A stretch of 64,000 nucleotides of DNA. Source: Prosopocoilus inquinatus. Its lineage: Eukaryota > Arthropoda > Insecta > Coleoptera > Lucanidae. Each line of letters begins with the position of its first letter. The stretch's first letter is position 1. The translations under genes were made by a program, and so were the position numbers. Positions 1-11,050 of this stretch are shown here, one piece after another. Below the pieces are notes generated by a model. That model was not told the DNA's origin and ran no database searches. It was given only the letters and a program-made list of their open reading frames with translations. The stretch covers positions 61,378,713 to 61,442,712 of the forward strand of contig CM069871.1 of the NCBI GenBank assembly GCA_036172665.1. Reading direction: 5' to 3'.

Positions 1-144
1 CAAACGTAAACTCCAATTAGTTAATCAGAGATTAACATAATAGTTTTGTTTTGTGACAGAGCATCAAATGTTTAACACTGATTAAACTTAATGGTTGATT
101 AGTTAATCAACGCTTTAACAAAGCTTTGTGAAACCGGCCATAAG
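1..144 (+). mobile_element. Right end of a Harbinger-like element (cut by window start)
   Basis: This stretch closely matches 24609-24757 and 25507-25649, including the motif TTAATCAACGCTTTAACAAA and the terminal TTTGTGAAACCGGCCA. The full-length relative at 23448-24756 carries a decayed HARBI1-like transposase, so this is read as the 3' end of the same family. The rest of the copy lies outside the window. The flank after the terminus is TAA. Confidence 0.7.
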
Positions 145-841
145 TGTGCGGAAATTAGCAATACTGTTCAATATTGAAAAAACACGGATAAATTAAAGCA
201 GTTTTCCTTCAAGAAAGGCGGACACACAAAGCTACGAAATATTAAATGTCTTTCAAAACAGCAAAAACTCATCAAACCTTCATAGAAGAATACTTATCTT
301 AATTTGTTTATAATATTAAATACTGCTGTACATACATTCTTACGCTTGTCTGACTGTTAAGATGTTCAAAACGGTTCATGAATTTATTTTAATTTCGTAT
401 CTACAGTAATATTTCTGTATTGTTTTTTTTATATTTGTTTTTTACAGATAAAGTAAATGTACATGAAAAGTAAACGTTAAACACATTTGTTTTATACAAT
501 GAAAAATTAACATAAAACACATTTATTAGGTTCGTATTTCTAATAATCGGACACCTCTTACAAGCAGACAGAAAATTGGCAACGGTTAGTGTCCGCTTAT
601 CAGAGATTTCACTGTATACGAATAACTTGTTAAAAAAAATAAAATTCTATTTTAACTTTTGTAAAATGTGGCAGAGTCTAAAGCTTTAAATTGTTTTATT
701 TTTGTTTTATAAGTCTCTTTCATTTTTGGTACTAACAAATAGAATTATTAATCTAGACTTTAGTATCACTATCTCTATCTTACTTAAGTTTCAGTTTCGG
801 CCGAAACTGAGACAATGGCTGAAAAGAAATCGGTCACTCCG
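145..841. other. No gene recognised
   Basis: AT-rich sequence with homopolymer runs and no ORF that resembles a protein family. Nothing further seen. Confidence 0.5.
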
Positions 842-928
842 CGACACAAGTCGTACAGAGAACGTATCGCAACGTTATTTTACAACAGACACAAGTCGTA
901 CAGAAAACAGATTGCTACGTTATTTTAG
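842..928 (+). repeat. Two-copy tandem repeat, period 46 bp
   Basis: The motif GACACAAGTCGTACAGA occurs at 842 and again at 888, each time followed by a similar run ending in ACGTTATTTTA. A short reading frame across it therefore shows the peptide DTSRTEN twice, but the frame looks like a by-product of the duplication and not a gene. Confidence 0.7.
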
Positions 929-1185
929 TTGAGGCCACCCCCGTCCGACTCAATAGGAAAATTTGTATGGGTCAGGGGTGTGAGAAATAACAAAAAAGTA
1001 AAGTTGATTTCTCAACTTTCAGATGGCGCTAGCCGTATGAAGAAATTCTAGTAACTTTATTTTCGTTATGTTTATAAAATTAGTTTTTATTCCAGTTGCA
1101 AGAGGCGCTAAGATCATTTACTGCAGTTCGTTGCCAAGCGACACTTGTTTTGAAAATGTCAAAATCGGTGAAAATGTTATCGTGG

Positions 1186-1279
1186 TGAATAGATAAAACA
1201 GCGACATCCTACAATCGCTTTTTGACCTAACATTGCAGGTCAAAAAGCAATCGTAGGATGTCGCTGTTTTATCTATTCA
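1186..1279. repeat. Near-perfect hairpin with 43-bp arms
   Basis: Arms 1186-1228 and 1237-1279 are reverse complements with about one mismatch around an 8-base loop. The arm motif CGACATCCTAC / GTAGGATGTCG is easy to see. A related single arm occurs at about 50951-50994, so this is part of a dispersed family and not a unique terminator. Confidence 0.85.
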
Positions 1280-1317
1280 ACACTATTACATCGCATTTGC
1301 GAATAAATTGGTCAAGT

Positions 1318-1430
1318 CGTTTTTGGTTTGCAGTGAGAATTTCAAGCTATGTCGCTGCTGATGAAGCCCCAAGCAGGGCTGAAACTGCTGTACAGAGGCT
1401 GCTCGAGGTTTTCACTGCAATCAAAAACGA
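1318..1430 (+). ncRNA. Hammerhead-ribozyme-like core inside a 20-bp stem
   Basis: The sequence reads CTGATGA (1358-1364), then a perfect 5-bp stem AGCCC/GGGCT (1365-1369 with 1376-1380, 6-base loop), then GAAA (1381-1384). That is the conserved hammerhead core order. An outer stem pairs about 1318-1339 with 1409-1430, as stem I would. Stem III and a clean cleavage triplet are not obvious, so the motif is probably degenerate. Such ribozymes are known in Penelope-like and other retroelements. This is a pattern-level call only. Confidence 0.4.
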
Positions 1431-2479
1431 TTTCCAACATTTTTTTTTGAAAATGTTATCATTAAAAAAAATTATTTCAAGATTTCGGTTTCTCACATTT
1501 ATGGTTATTGCAGTTCGTTCCAAATGTTAGTTATCGTTTGGTTTCGCTGTTGCGTTTCACATTGTCTATCAAAAAAGGTCAAATACGTGGATTTCCAATT
1601 AAGCAAGAAGCAAGTTGTAAGTGTGTCATTTTCCCAATTCAAACAATTTTAGAAAATATGAAAATGTTTCCAGTTTTCATGCAACTTTTGGCGAAACAGA
1701 GGCGTTGAAGTATTGTGAAAAGCTTATCGAGTTTACGACATACCTACATTTTGACAATTGTGATAGACAATTACGAAGAACTATAGTTACATTAATTCTG
1801 AATGCTAGACCGACAGAAAGTTTACCAAACGTTAAAGCTGACTACCAGAAATAGCGATTTAAACAAATCATGGATTATTCTTTCCAAAAAGGCAATTTTT
1901 AATACTTTTCTTGAACAATTGCAAGTATCAGTGTCAGTCGTACATGTAAGTCGGTGATGTAAGCTGTGTAAGTGCCTCATGTAATTATTTTTTTAATACA
2001 TCTTTTTAGAAAGGACGATTTCCTCCTTGCATATTGTGCTTATTTAGCTATGTTTTTGTAAAAATATATTTAAGTTATTTTATTTAACATTCAACTTGCA
2101 TTTTGGATAATTATGGTAAAATGAATAAAAAATCATTAGTTTTTTTTATTAACTATTAACTAATTTACAACGAATTCGAATATCCCGCGTTTTCTTAAAT
2201 TTACCATTTCAAATATCCCGCGCTTTCCTAAATAAATTAAATTTTTAGAGCGACATCTGAAAGTGGAGAAGGAAAGTTGCGATTTTGGTGGAGGGGAAAG
2301 TATACCCAAAAATTGACACGGACTTGGCTATCTCGAACTGGGGTGATTGGTGGTTGAGGCTTTGTATTAAATGATTTTTATTTAAGATTTTGAATGTACT
2401 GTTAATTCACTTTGAGGTTTTGTGAGATAATTTCCGTGTATCAAGTTGTAATTCCAAGGTATTCCCATTCAAATAGCAC
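1431..2479. other. No gene recognised
   Basis: AT-rich sequence. Short reading frames at 1508-1854 overlap one another in different frames, show no domain, and look like chance. The sequence CAAATATCCCGCG/GAATATCCCGCG occurs twice near 2180-2222, a small local duplication. Confidence 0.45.
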
Positions 2480-2482
2480 TAA

Positions 2483-2610
2483 GGTCCAGTTTTACAGTTT
2501 CAGCTCAACTTTGAGCTGAGGTTTAAACCTTTAGCAACGATTATTTCAACAATTGTTGTGAAGGATTTAAGCTTCGGCTCAAAGTTAATCCGTCATTGTA
2601 AAACTGGGCC
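2483..2610. mobile_element. MITE, 128 bp, TAA target duplication
   Basis: The terminal inverted repeats are GGTCCAGTTTTACA at the left and TGTAAAACTGGGCC at the right. TAA flanks both ends (2480-2482 and 2611-2613). A 3-bp TWA duplication fits PIF/Harbinger-type non-autonomous elements. There is no coding capacity. Confidence 0.75.
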
Positions 2611-2901
2611 TAACACTACAAACACACAAAATCGAAAAGTCAAAATAAATCAGAAGAGAACCAAGTCACTTTAAGAGAACCATTGTTATCATTTCGTAAA
2701 GTAATATCTGAAAGGAACAACACGTTTAGATCCTTTCTGAATTATGCCTGATTACTAGAAACTTTAATCGCTAGATTAGTGTTGTAAATGAGATTGAATA
2801 TTTAAAAAAATAAGACGAGTGCTTTCTAAAGTTAGCTAGAAATCCTTGCAGATATTCAACTATCCAACTGAATGTTAAAAATAAATTTCTAGTTAAAAAT
2901 G

Positions 2902-3067
2902 AAACCAGGTTTAACAGTAAGCCCAGTTTACAGCCCGGTTTAAACCGTAGTTAGCAACTCGCTAAACCAACTCAATTTAATCCGTCTTCCACGTTGACTT
3001 GGTTTAGCGAGTTTCTAACTACGGTTTAAACCGATGTGTAAACTAGGCTTACTGTTAAACCTGGTTT
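2902..3067. mobile_element. Inverted-repeat MITE, about 166 bp
   Basis: The arms begin AAACCAGGTTTAACAGTAAG at the left and end CTTACTGTTAAACCTGGTTT at the right. Complementarity continues inward through GGTTTAAACCGTAGTTAG and GCGAGTT. It folds into a single long hairpin with no ORF. A shorter inner terminus, TAAGCCCAGTTTACA, suggests one MITE ending nested inside a longer palindrome. Confidence 0.8.
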
Positions 3068-3363
3068 AATGTTTGACTAGACATGGTGCAAACGGCGGCT
3101 ATAATAGAATTGAATTTTCATTAGATGAAGTTTTTTGTTTGACCTTTATCAGTAGGTTAATTTCACCGGTAAACTGAACTTGTGGTGTTTAAAATAGAAG
3201 ATGTAAATGTAAGTGCAAAAGTCTCGAAAACCGTGAGCTTTAGAACAAAACTTTTACTATTGTTGGAAATAGAATTTAGCGAGCTGTTCAGATGTGTCAA
3301 ACACATCACAGCACAGGGCGTTCGTTCCTTTTAAATTTTTTGAGAAACTTTTTTAAGTTTCAA

Positions 3364-3780
3364 TTGTGTCTGGCTGCAACAAGCAAACGAAAATTGTATT
3401 CGAAAAGAAATAAGAAGAAAAGCAGAGAAAGATTGGTACAGCGATAAAAGCAAAGAATTGATAACGAAGAAGAAGAAAGAAATAATAAAATGGATTAGAA
3501 CACAAACAAACAAAGATAGGGAACATATATGAAAGAATAAGGAACCAATGTAAAAAAGAAAAGAAAAATATCAAGAGGAACAAATAAGAGATATCGAAAA
3601 TGAGAGGAACAAAAGAATACTAATCTTTACTATCAGAAAATCTGCGAACAGAAAAAGACGTATAAACATAAAATGACCAGTGTAAAGAATGGTAGAGGAC
3701 AGGTGATAGAAAATGTGGAGAAGTATAAGGAGGTATGGAAGAACTACTTTAAAAAATTGTTAAATGATAGCTATGCGTTG
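3364..3780 (+). pseudogene. LINE ORF2 fragment (linker before the RT domain)
   Basis: Read on the + strand with frame changes, this lysine-rich segment ends in a peptide of the type VIENVEKYKEVWKNYFKKLL. That resembles the linker just before the reverse transcriptase domain of RTE/R-type non-LTR retrotransposons, where W..YF..LLN is a common signature. No RT catalytic motif follows, so the copy is truncated. The family assignment rests on this short signature. Confidence 0.5.
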
Positions 3781-4030
3781 TTTACGCTTTTGACTTAATC
3801 TCCAAAAAAGAGATCGAGACTTGGCCACTAGTTTTTTTCTATCACTTATAGTTACGGAGATGCCCATAAGAGACATCGAAATTAATCCACCCTGTACTTA
3901 TTATGCAAATTAGTTCAAACTGCAACTCAATATCTGCATCTAGTAACTAAAAAGTTACGGCAAATAAAAGAAATGAGATTTTGGTTTTTGTAAGATTTTA
4001 ACAAAGTTGTATAATTTTGGACCATAGCTA
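3781..4030. other. No gene recognised
   Basis: AT-rich sequence between the LINE fragment and a short inverted repeat. Nothing further seen. Confidence 0.4.
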
Positions 4031-4152
4031 TAGGCCCGGTATTATAAAGGCAAATTAAATTTACTCTACAGTTTAATGCCTTAGTAACAATTGTAAAAAC
4101 AATGTTGAAGATTTTTAGTAAATTTATTTTACGTTTATAATATCGGACCTTA
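4031..4152. mobile_element. Short inverted-repeat element (MITE-like)
   Basis: The ends TAGGCCCGGTATTATAA and TTATAATATCGGACCTTA are near reverse complements. The interior is AT-rich and non-coding. The terminal GGCCCG/CGGACC style matches other short elements in the window. Confidence 0.6.
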
Positions 4153-4215
4153 ATCCATTTTACACGTTTAAATTACCCACATATCATTCTAATGCACGGT
4201 GAACGATATATTATG

Positions 4216-4900
4216 TGACGTCACAAGAGCACTCAGCCGTGTGTCGATATGTGCATGAAAGGGCGAGATCAATTGCGAGAGCGACAGCTGAATGAGGGGT
4301 TCAAATATCAACGCGCAAGAGAGAACGGTGTTTAATCCTTCAGCATGAGAAAACATTAAAATATTTCTCGCAATTGCGTGCACGTTCCGAACGCCCGCGC
4401 CACTACCTGTTGATTCTTTACTGTGATCCAATGTAAGTGGCTGTTTCAATTTACCTGCAGTTTACAACATACTGTCACACCTTATCCGATAATAACTATG
4501 TACGTATTTTTTTTTTAATGTCGGCAAGGTTGTTGTAGTCGGCCAGTATTGAACTTTCAATTTAATCGACACGATTCGTCGAACTGTTTACACAAAAAAA
4601 AGTGTCGCACAGTTGTTTGCGAAATGAGGTAAGATAAGAGTAACGGTGTAAGGCAAGTTTTATTATTAGTATCAGCCAGTTGAATGTTGAACGCCCAAAC
4701 AACGCAGGAATTCAATCACGAATGCAGAGGAATGACGTCAGCCGCAAATTGCGAAGCGGGATGACGTCAGACGCGACTTCATTATGTCCATGTATTCCTT
4801 GATGACGAATTATGGTACATTCATACCACGTCCTACAAAGAAAAAACAAAAAAAAATGCACGCTGAACACCGCGAAAAATCGACTTTCGACGGACGTCAT
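4216..4900. promoter_or_regulatory. Cluster of CRE-like TGACGTCA sites
   Basis: The palindrome TGACGTCA occurs at 4216-4223, 4733-4740 and 4762-4769, and a 7/8 match (GGACGTCA) lies at 4892-4899. The surrounding sequence is less AT-rich than its neighbours. TGACGTCA is the CREB/ATF site in animals. Three exact 8-mers in 550 bp is more than expected by chance in AT-rich DNA, but no gene start was identified next to them, so regulatory function is inference. Confidence 0.35.
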
Positions 4901-5148
4901 TGATGTTTTGAATTCCCCACTTCCTTCCTAGATGCATGCAGCCAACTGACGCCAACTTTTACTGTTACGTAAAAAGTGAACTTAAATCCGACGGAAACGC
5001 GAACGAATAGAACACGAATGCGTTCGCCTCGCGCCGTTGCAAATTAAAATGATAGCTTAATTATCGCACGCGAAACGATAAATTAAAAACTCTCTGTCTC
5101 TAAAGTGAACACTTTGAATTCTCCGTGTTGTAGAAGTGTTCATATTAT

Positions 5149-5499
5149 ATAGGGTGTTTGGAAACTGCTAGTATAGAAAAAAAGAACTGTAGCATCTGGA
5201 AGTCCTTAGAGATCCAAGAAACCCATTTTTTTCCATAAAATAACACCATGTTCGTCGTCAACTCATTGTTTGTATAAGTGGCATTCATTTCGGCAATAAT
5301 AATGAACTGAGTTGTGACTGTTGTGACAGGTTGTTACCTTAACTCAGTGGCGCACCAACAGTTTTGGCCAAACTTTTGAGTAATTTTTATCTAGAAAACT
5401 AAAGGACTTTTATTAGAATTTTTATTGGCGATGAAATCAACTCACTATCTCCAACTACCACTTTTTTTTGTTATACTAGCAATTTCTAAACACCCTGTA
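5149..5499. mobile_element. Foldback element, about 350 bp
   Basis: The left end TATAGGGTGTTTGGAAACTG and the right end CAATTTCTAAACACCCTGTA are imperfect reverse complements, and GCTAGTATA/TATACTAGC extends the arm. The AGGGTG terminal motif recurs in other foldbacks here (21.9, 27.4 and 49.5 kb). Confidence 0.7.
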
Positions 5500-7759
5500 G
5501 AGTCTCGTATAAAAGTGAAGGAACATTATAAATTGTTTTCTTTTGTCTTATAAATTGCCATAATATGTAAAACATGTTTGCTTTTTTTTTAACTAAATCA
5601 GCCCTTGTAATTTCTATCCCCTAATTAAATAACGAGGTTTTCGAATATTTCTTGTATGGAGGGTGAACTTCCGTTTATCACAACAAGAACGTCTGTATGT
5701 GCTCCTCTTCTTCTTGGTCGGGGCAATTTAAATAAACGGTGAAGATCCATCCGTTCATTATAGGCGACCGCAAGATATTCGCTGAAGGGGCCAAACGAAC
5801 CGCGCGGTCAAAAGTTTGACGACCTCCGGCTTTAGGGCATGTTCTCTCAGGTCCTTCATTTGTTACGAAATTAAGAACTTCGGGATCATTTTTCTTCTTC
5901 CGATAATGTAATGCATTTTTCACTGTCGCGCGGTATTTTTTATATAATATGCCATCCATCTTGTATTTTTGTACAGTGTGGAACAAAAGCATCGAATAAT
6001 GGCTGCTATTTGAAAAGTTATTGAAAATGTTTATAGGTATTATAGATCATATGGTTTATTGACACGCATGTTGTGAACTTTTCAGTTTGATTTTATTCTC
6101 TTTCGTCTTGTCGCTTTGTTTTTTTAAATCGTACCCATAATTATTTTGAAACAAGCATATTTTTCTTCATTATGAGCAAAAAATATAAAATAAAAGAGAA
6201 GACATTGATTTAATAATAAACACTATTATCATTTTTAGTCAAGCTTGCTATGGAAATTTGACAATTGAACTTATACATGACAAACAAGATCTGGCTATAT
6301 AATTTATAGTTGTGGTATTTTTGTCTAAACGTGCTTCTTGATCTGTCATATTCTAGTTCGGATTTTCTTGTTCGTTAAAGGATACATTTAAAAAAAAAAT
6401 AAAAGCTTACATGAGTAAAAAGACATTCAGGCATGAATGAAAAACATGAAATATGTGCTTACATGAAGACATAGTTAAGGATAGAAATGACGCACCCTGT
6501 ACACACCATTCAAAAAAAAATATATTGACGAGTTGCATAAGCATTAACCAAAAGTTATTCGCATATAAATTTAGCTACACCACCCGGTATAAATACCGTG
6601 TTTTTTTATTATTTACAATTTTTTTCTTCCACTATGAATGTGAAGGTAACATTCCAAGACAGTACCCGTTAATAAGTTAGTGTAACAACAATTTATGTTA
6701 CGTGGGTTAGTTTTAATTAACTTAATATATCAGATACGCGCAGAACTGAATAACATTTGCATAAAAATGTCGGAAAATTAATCGAAGCAATTACCGAATA
6801 AAATATTACACCTTCTTAATGTTATTGAAATAAATCACTCGAATTCAGGACATTAACGTTTCAGCTAATTACATTTAACCATTTCAGCAAACGTTTTATT
6901 TGAGATTTTAATTATTGCTACTTGGCATTCCAATCATTTTCAAATGAGAGAGAGTAAGTAGTAAGTAATTGCGGCCAGTAAAATTTTAGTTAATTGCCAT
7001 ACTTCATAATTGTACTAAATATTTGAAGTCTTATAAAACCCTGTATACTTAAGTGTCCTATAAATTAGGCTTGCCCCATTGGACACTTCAAATAATAATA
7101 ATAATAAAATGCTAAGTAAGTTCTTTTTTTTATTATTAAATCTTTCTTGTAGCGGATTTTAAATAGAACAAAAATCAAATATTTTAAACTAATCATTCTC
7201 TTTTAGCTTAGCATGGAATATCTACTTAAAAAAAAATTGTGAAAATGGTTTAGAATTATTCCATTCCCAAAAATGTGTAAAGTTTGTTACCTGTCACATT
7301 ATAAAGGAATAACTTCCGTTAACACGACTTAATTGCCAATTAAAATCTAACAAAGACGAAGGCGAAGAGCTTAATTAGATGTTAATGTAGCTACTGAAAA
7401 ATCGTAGCAATTTCATCGAAACTCCCTCCACACGTGGAAATATTCCGGGCATTTATTATTTATCTCTGTTAGCTATTCAATCAGCGCGCACCACATTCAC
7501 ATTTCAAAGTCAAAAAATATACAAAGAAATTAATAATTTAGTCCTCGACAAATGTTAAAAATATTTGGGCATCAATTATCAAATTAGCGTGTTTTCTTTT
7601 TGCTTGAAATTGTGTTAACAACTTGGGCTCCTGTTATCTAATGAACCTAATTAGTACATGGGGGAAATGGATGAAGTTATACTTATTTATTTCGTACCGT
7701 CCACTCACTATACATTTCCCGGATTGTTCTAAATTTTTTTTTATTGAATGAATAGATAA
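5500..7759. other. No gene recognised
   Basis: Mostly AT-rich sequence. A 104-codon minus-strand frame at 5678-5992 has no recognisable domain or splice context. A (TAA)n run lies near 7090. A short repeat of the type GAGAGTAAGTAGTAAGTA lies near 6952. Nothing else stands out. Confidence 0.45.
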
Positions 7760-10700
7760 ACGAAAAGAAACTGTTACGTTTAAACCACGTAGACGATAGT
7801 GTACTTAGAATGAACAGATCTTACCTGCATATACTGAATTCCCTGTTTGCTGAACTGTTATTATCACACGTGGACACTGCTTCATACCGGCGGTCAGCTC
7901 ATGAATTCGGAGAGGGGGTCGTGGACAAAAAAATAGGGAGAATTCCCAGAATAAAAAAAAACACGTCAGGTGACATGTTATGTGTTGGCCCAATTGTTAC
8001 GTGATGACACGTTGGACGTTAATTGTTGTGGCCAAACAAAATTATTCTGAGTCGGGGCGAAGCTTATAAGCGTAACTACATAAAAAGAAGGGAGGGCGGT
8101 TCTTACCTGCGTAACCGAGATTTCCTGTAGTTGAATTATTGACGTCGCAGAGGGACACAACGTGATATCAGCGACGAGCTTTAAAGTCGGAGAGGGTCGT
8201 GGAGAAATAAGAGGAAATTCATATTTAAAAAAAAAAACAGTTACCGCTACGTGACAACTGGAGTGTACAATACCACGGTATCTACTGTATGTCCAACTCC
8301 AGTTTTGAAAAAAATGGTCCAAGACAACAACTTAATGCAAGAAATAAAAATATCAAACAAGGAGTTCACGTTAAAATTTGGTTCGGGTGTAACTCAAAAT
8401 TCAAAATGATCTTAAATATTTCAAAATTACAAACTGGTAGGCACGTTCGGAAATTCCCTCTCGTTTTACAAAAATCAGGACAATAAAAATTGAGTCAAAC
8501 GTTAACAAAATAATTAAAGTTTGCATTAAGAAGTGTTTGCTAAAAAGAATATTAATCTTAATTGACTTTATTTTGACTGAAAGTTAATAGAAATTAAATT
8601 TAAATCGAATTATATTGCCCGACGCAAAAGCAAAAGGCGAATTATGCAACCAAAGTTGCACAGACGTGTACTGAATCGCATGATATTTTACGGGATAACT
8701 ATTCCGGGATATGCGTGTGACACGTGACGGTCATCCAATGCGGCAGGAATAAATCAGAAAATGGTTACTTCGTGTGGTAGGGCCTACGATGTGCATTGTC
8801 GCGCGAATCACAAAACTGATTCGAGGGTCCTCTTCGAGAGTTGACAACGGTAGTAGACAGAACTAGATGTCCGATAACTCAGCTTCGATTAGTGAACTTC
8901 TTGGTGGATCAACCGCTTGAAACCAGCTCGAATTCTCAGAACAGGATGTACAATAACTCTGACTGCAAACGACGGCGGGATAATACATGTTAAGTCAGTC
9001 CAAGGAAAAACCAACAAATCCATAACAAAGAAATATTTCTCACTAGCGAAGAAACAATTTCGCCCTTGGTGGGGGGGGGATGCGTTCAACTAAACACCAA
9101 GTTAAACACCTAACAAGCGAGCTCAATGAACGTCTTTTCCCCAGCAGAGTGATTTTTCAACTGGAGTGACGGCGTGCAGAAACGCGGTGAATAGTAGAGG
9201 GAAAGTCGGGACTGTAATTCATACTGATTATAAACATTAGCGGGTTCGACCGGCACAAAATCAAAAATTAGTGGCAAACCTACGACAGCAAAGGTAGCCG
9301 TACAATAAAAAAGAAATTACAAAAATGCACAGGCCAAAATCTCGTTGAAACGGTTAAATTTCAGAAGGAAACTCGCTCAGTAAAGTTTGTGGAAAAGGTG
9401 GAATCTGACCTACATAGTCGAAAAGCGAGTAGTTTAAAAATAAGCAAAATTGTTTACAGAGTTGTCATAAAAAAGATTGGCGGGCGAATGGCCAGTTTTA
9501 GGTGACACAGCGGTTAGATGAATACGCACCCGGCACATTGCATCTAAACCAAACTGGGCCTGTAACAGACAAAAGAAGTATATTCAAAATAGTTACCGGT
9601 AGATACCAAGAGAAGTAAATACACCAGAGGTATCGATTACATCCAACCATAAATAACTTCAGCCTTAAAAACTTGGATGTGTCCAAGACAACAATTCAAT
9701 AATGCGTAGAAATTAAATAGCAATAATATTAAGAACGTTAAATTCAAAGTTTGATTCAAAAATATCTTAAAATATTTCGGAAACATAAATTGTTACATAC
9801 TTGGGAAATTTCTTTAGTCTCACAGAAATCTTCGCTGACAGTTCAAAATTTATGAAAATTAACTTTAAAATTATCAATTATCTCCAAAGGAATGTTTAAA
9901 AATTGAATTAAATTGACGTAAGCGTTTGTAACACGAAGTTAATAAAAAATTTGTATCAATGTCACTTGAATTTTCTTCTGTTTTTGTTTTGCTTTTATAA
10001 ATAAGTGAACGAAAAAGAAACTGTTACGTTTAAACCACGATAGTGAACATAGAATGAGGATTGAATGAATTCCCCCATTCATGAATAATTGTCATTACCA
10101 TAGGTGGACACTGGGTAATACCAGTGGTCAGCTCGTAAATTCAGAAAGTGGGTCGTGGAAAAAAAGTAAGAGAAATTCCCGAAATATAAATATCAAGTAC
10201 GCAGTATACTCCCGATTATCCAACTCTCGACTATCCGCCCACCGCTTTAACCGACCCTACGAATCCTTCGTCTTAATCAACCCTTAAAAAAACACCGCGT
10301 TATACGATCTAGACAATTAGTAAAAGTAAAAAATCGTGTTTCTGTTCTCAAATCACATTGTTTTAAAATTTAAAATTATTAAAATCTACTTAATATTGGT
10401 CTGTATTCTCCTCTTACGATTAAAAGTTAACAAAAATTTTAATTAAAATAAACAAGAGACGACATAACTCTATGTTTATTTAATGTGTGAGATATTGTCA
10501 CATCCAGTTCTCATAGAAACGTTCATTCATCGCCGTCTTGCTTATGAAATTGACGTAACTTTAGTTAGAGATGACTTTAATCATAAGATGAGTATATGGG
10601 TCAATGTATTATACATATACTTGTTTTATTTACAGTTATTTACAGAACTTTAAAAAAAAAACTTCCTATTCGATTTTTTCGATAATCGGGCCTAGGTACG

Positions 10701-11050
10701 GGCCACATTAAGTCGGATAATCGGGAGTCTACTGTATTGAAAATGGTTAGCGGTAGACGCCAAGTGAAGTGAATACACAATAAAACAAAAAGGTACCAAT
10801 TACATCCAACTATAAGTAACTTCAATCTTAAAAAGGGGTATCCAAGATAACAATTCAATAATGCGCAGAAATTAAACAACAATAATATCAAGAACGTTAA
10901 ATTCAAAGTTTAATGTCGGCTATACTCAAAATTCAAAAAATATTTCAGAAACATAAATCGATCCGTACTTGGGAAATTTCCTTTGTCTCACAGAAAACTT
11001 CAATGGCAGTTCAAAATTTATGAAAATTAACTTTCAAATTATCAATTATT
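7760..11050. repeat. Local non-coding block in about three diverged copies
   Basis: GAAACTGTTACGTTTAAACC occurs at 7767 and 10018. The neighbourhood of TCAGCTC..GAATTC..AG.GGGTCGTGGA recurs near 7900 and 10130, with a weaker version near 8180. A third shared stretch (CCAAGA.AACAATTCAATAATGCG, then TTCAAAATTTATGAAAATTAACTTT) occurs at about 9681-9880 and 10846-11045, with a weaker match at 8308-8480. On the minus strand the first two units contain GCAGGTAAG, a splice-donor-like motif, at about 7826 and 8107. No intact protein is visible. It may be a decayed local duplication or a dispersed repeat family. Confidence 0.6.

Noticed and set aside
5678..5992. 104-codon minus-strand frame
   Set aside because: No recognisable family and no supporting splice sites or neighbour; left as uncharacterised sequence.
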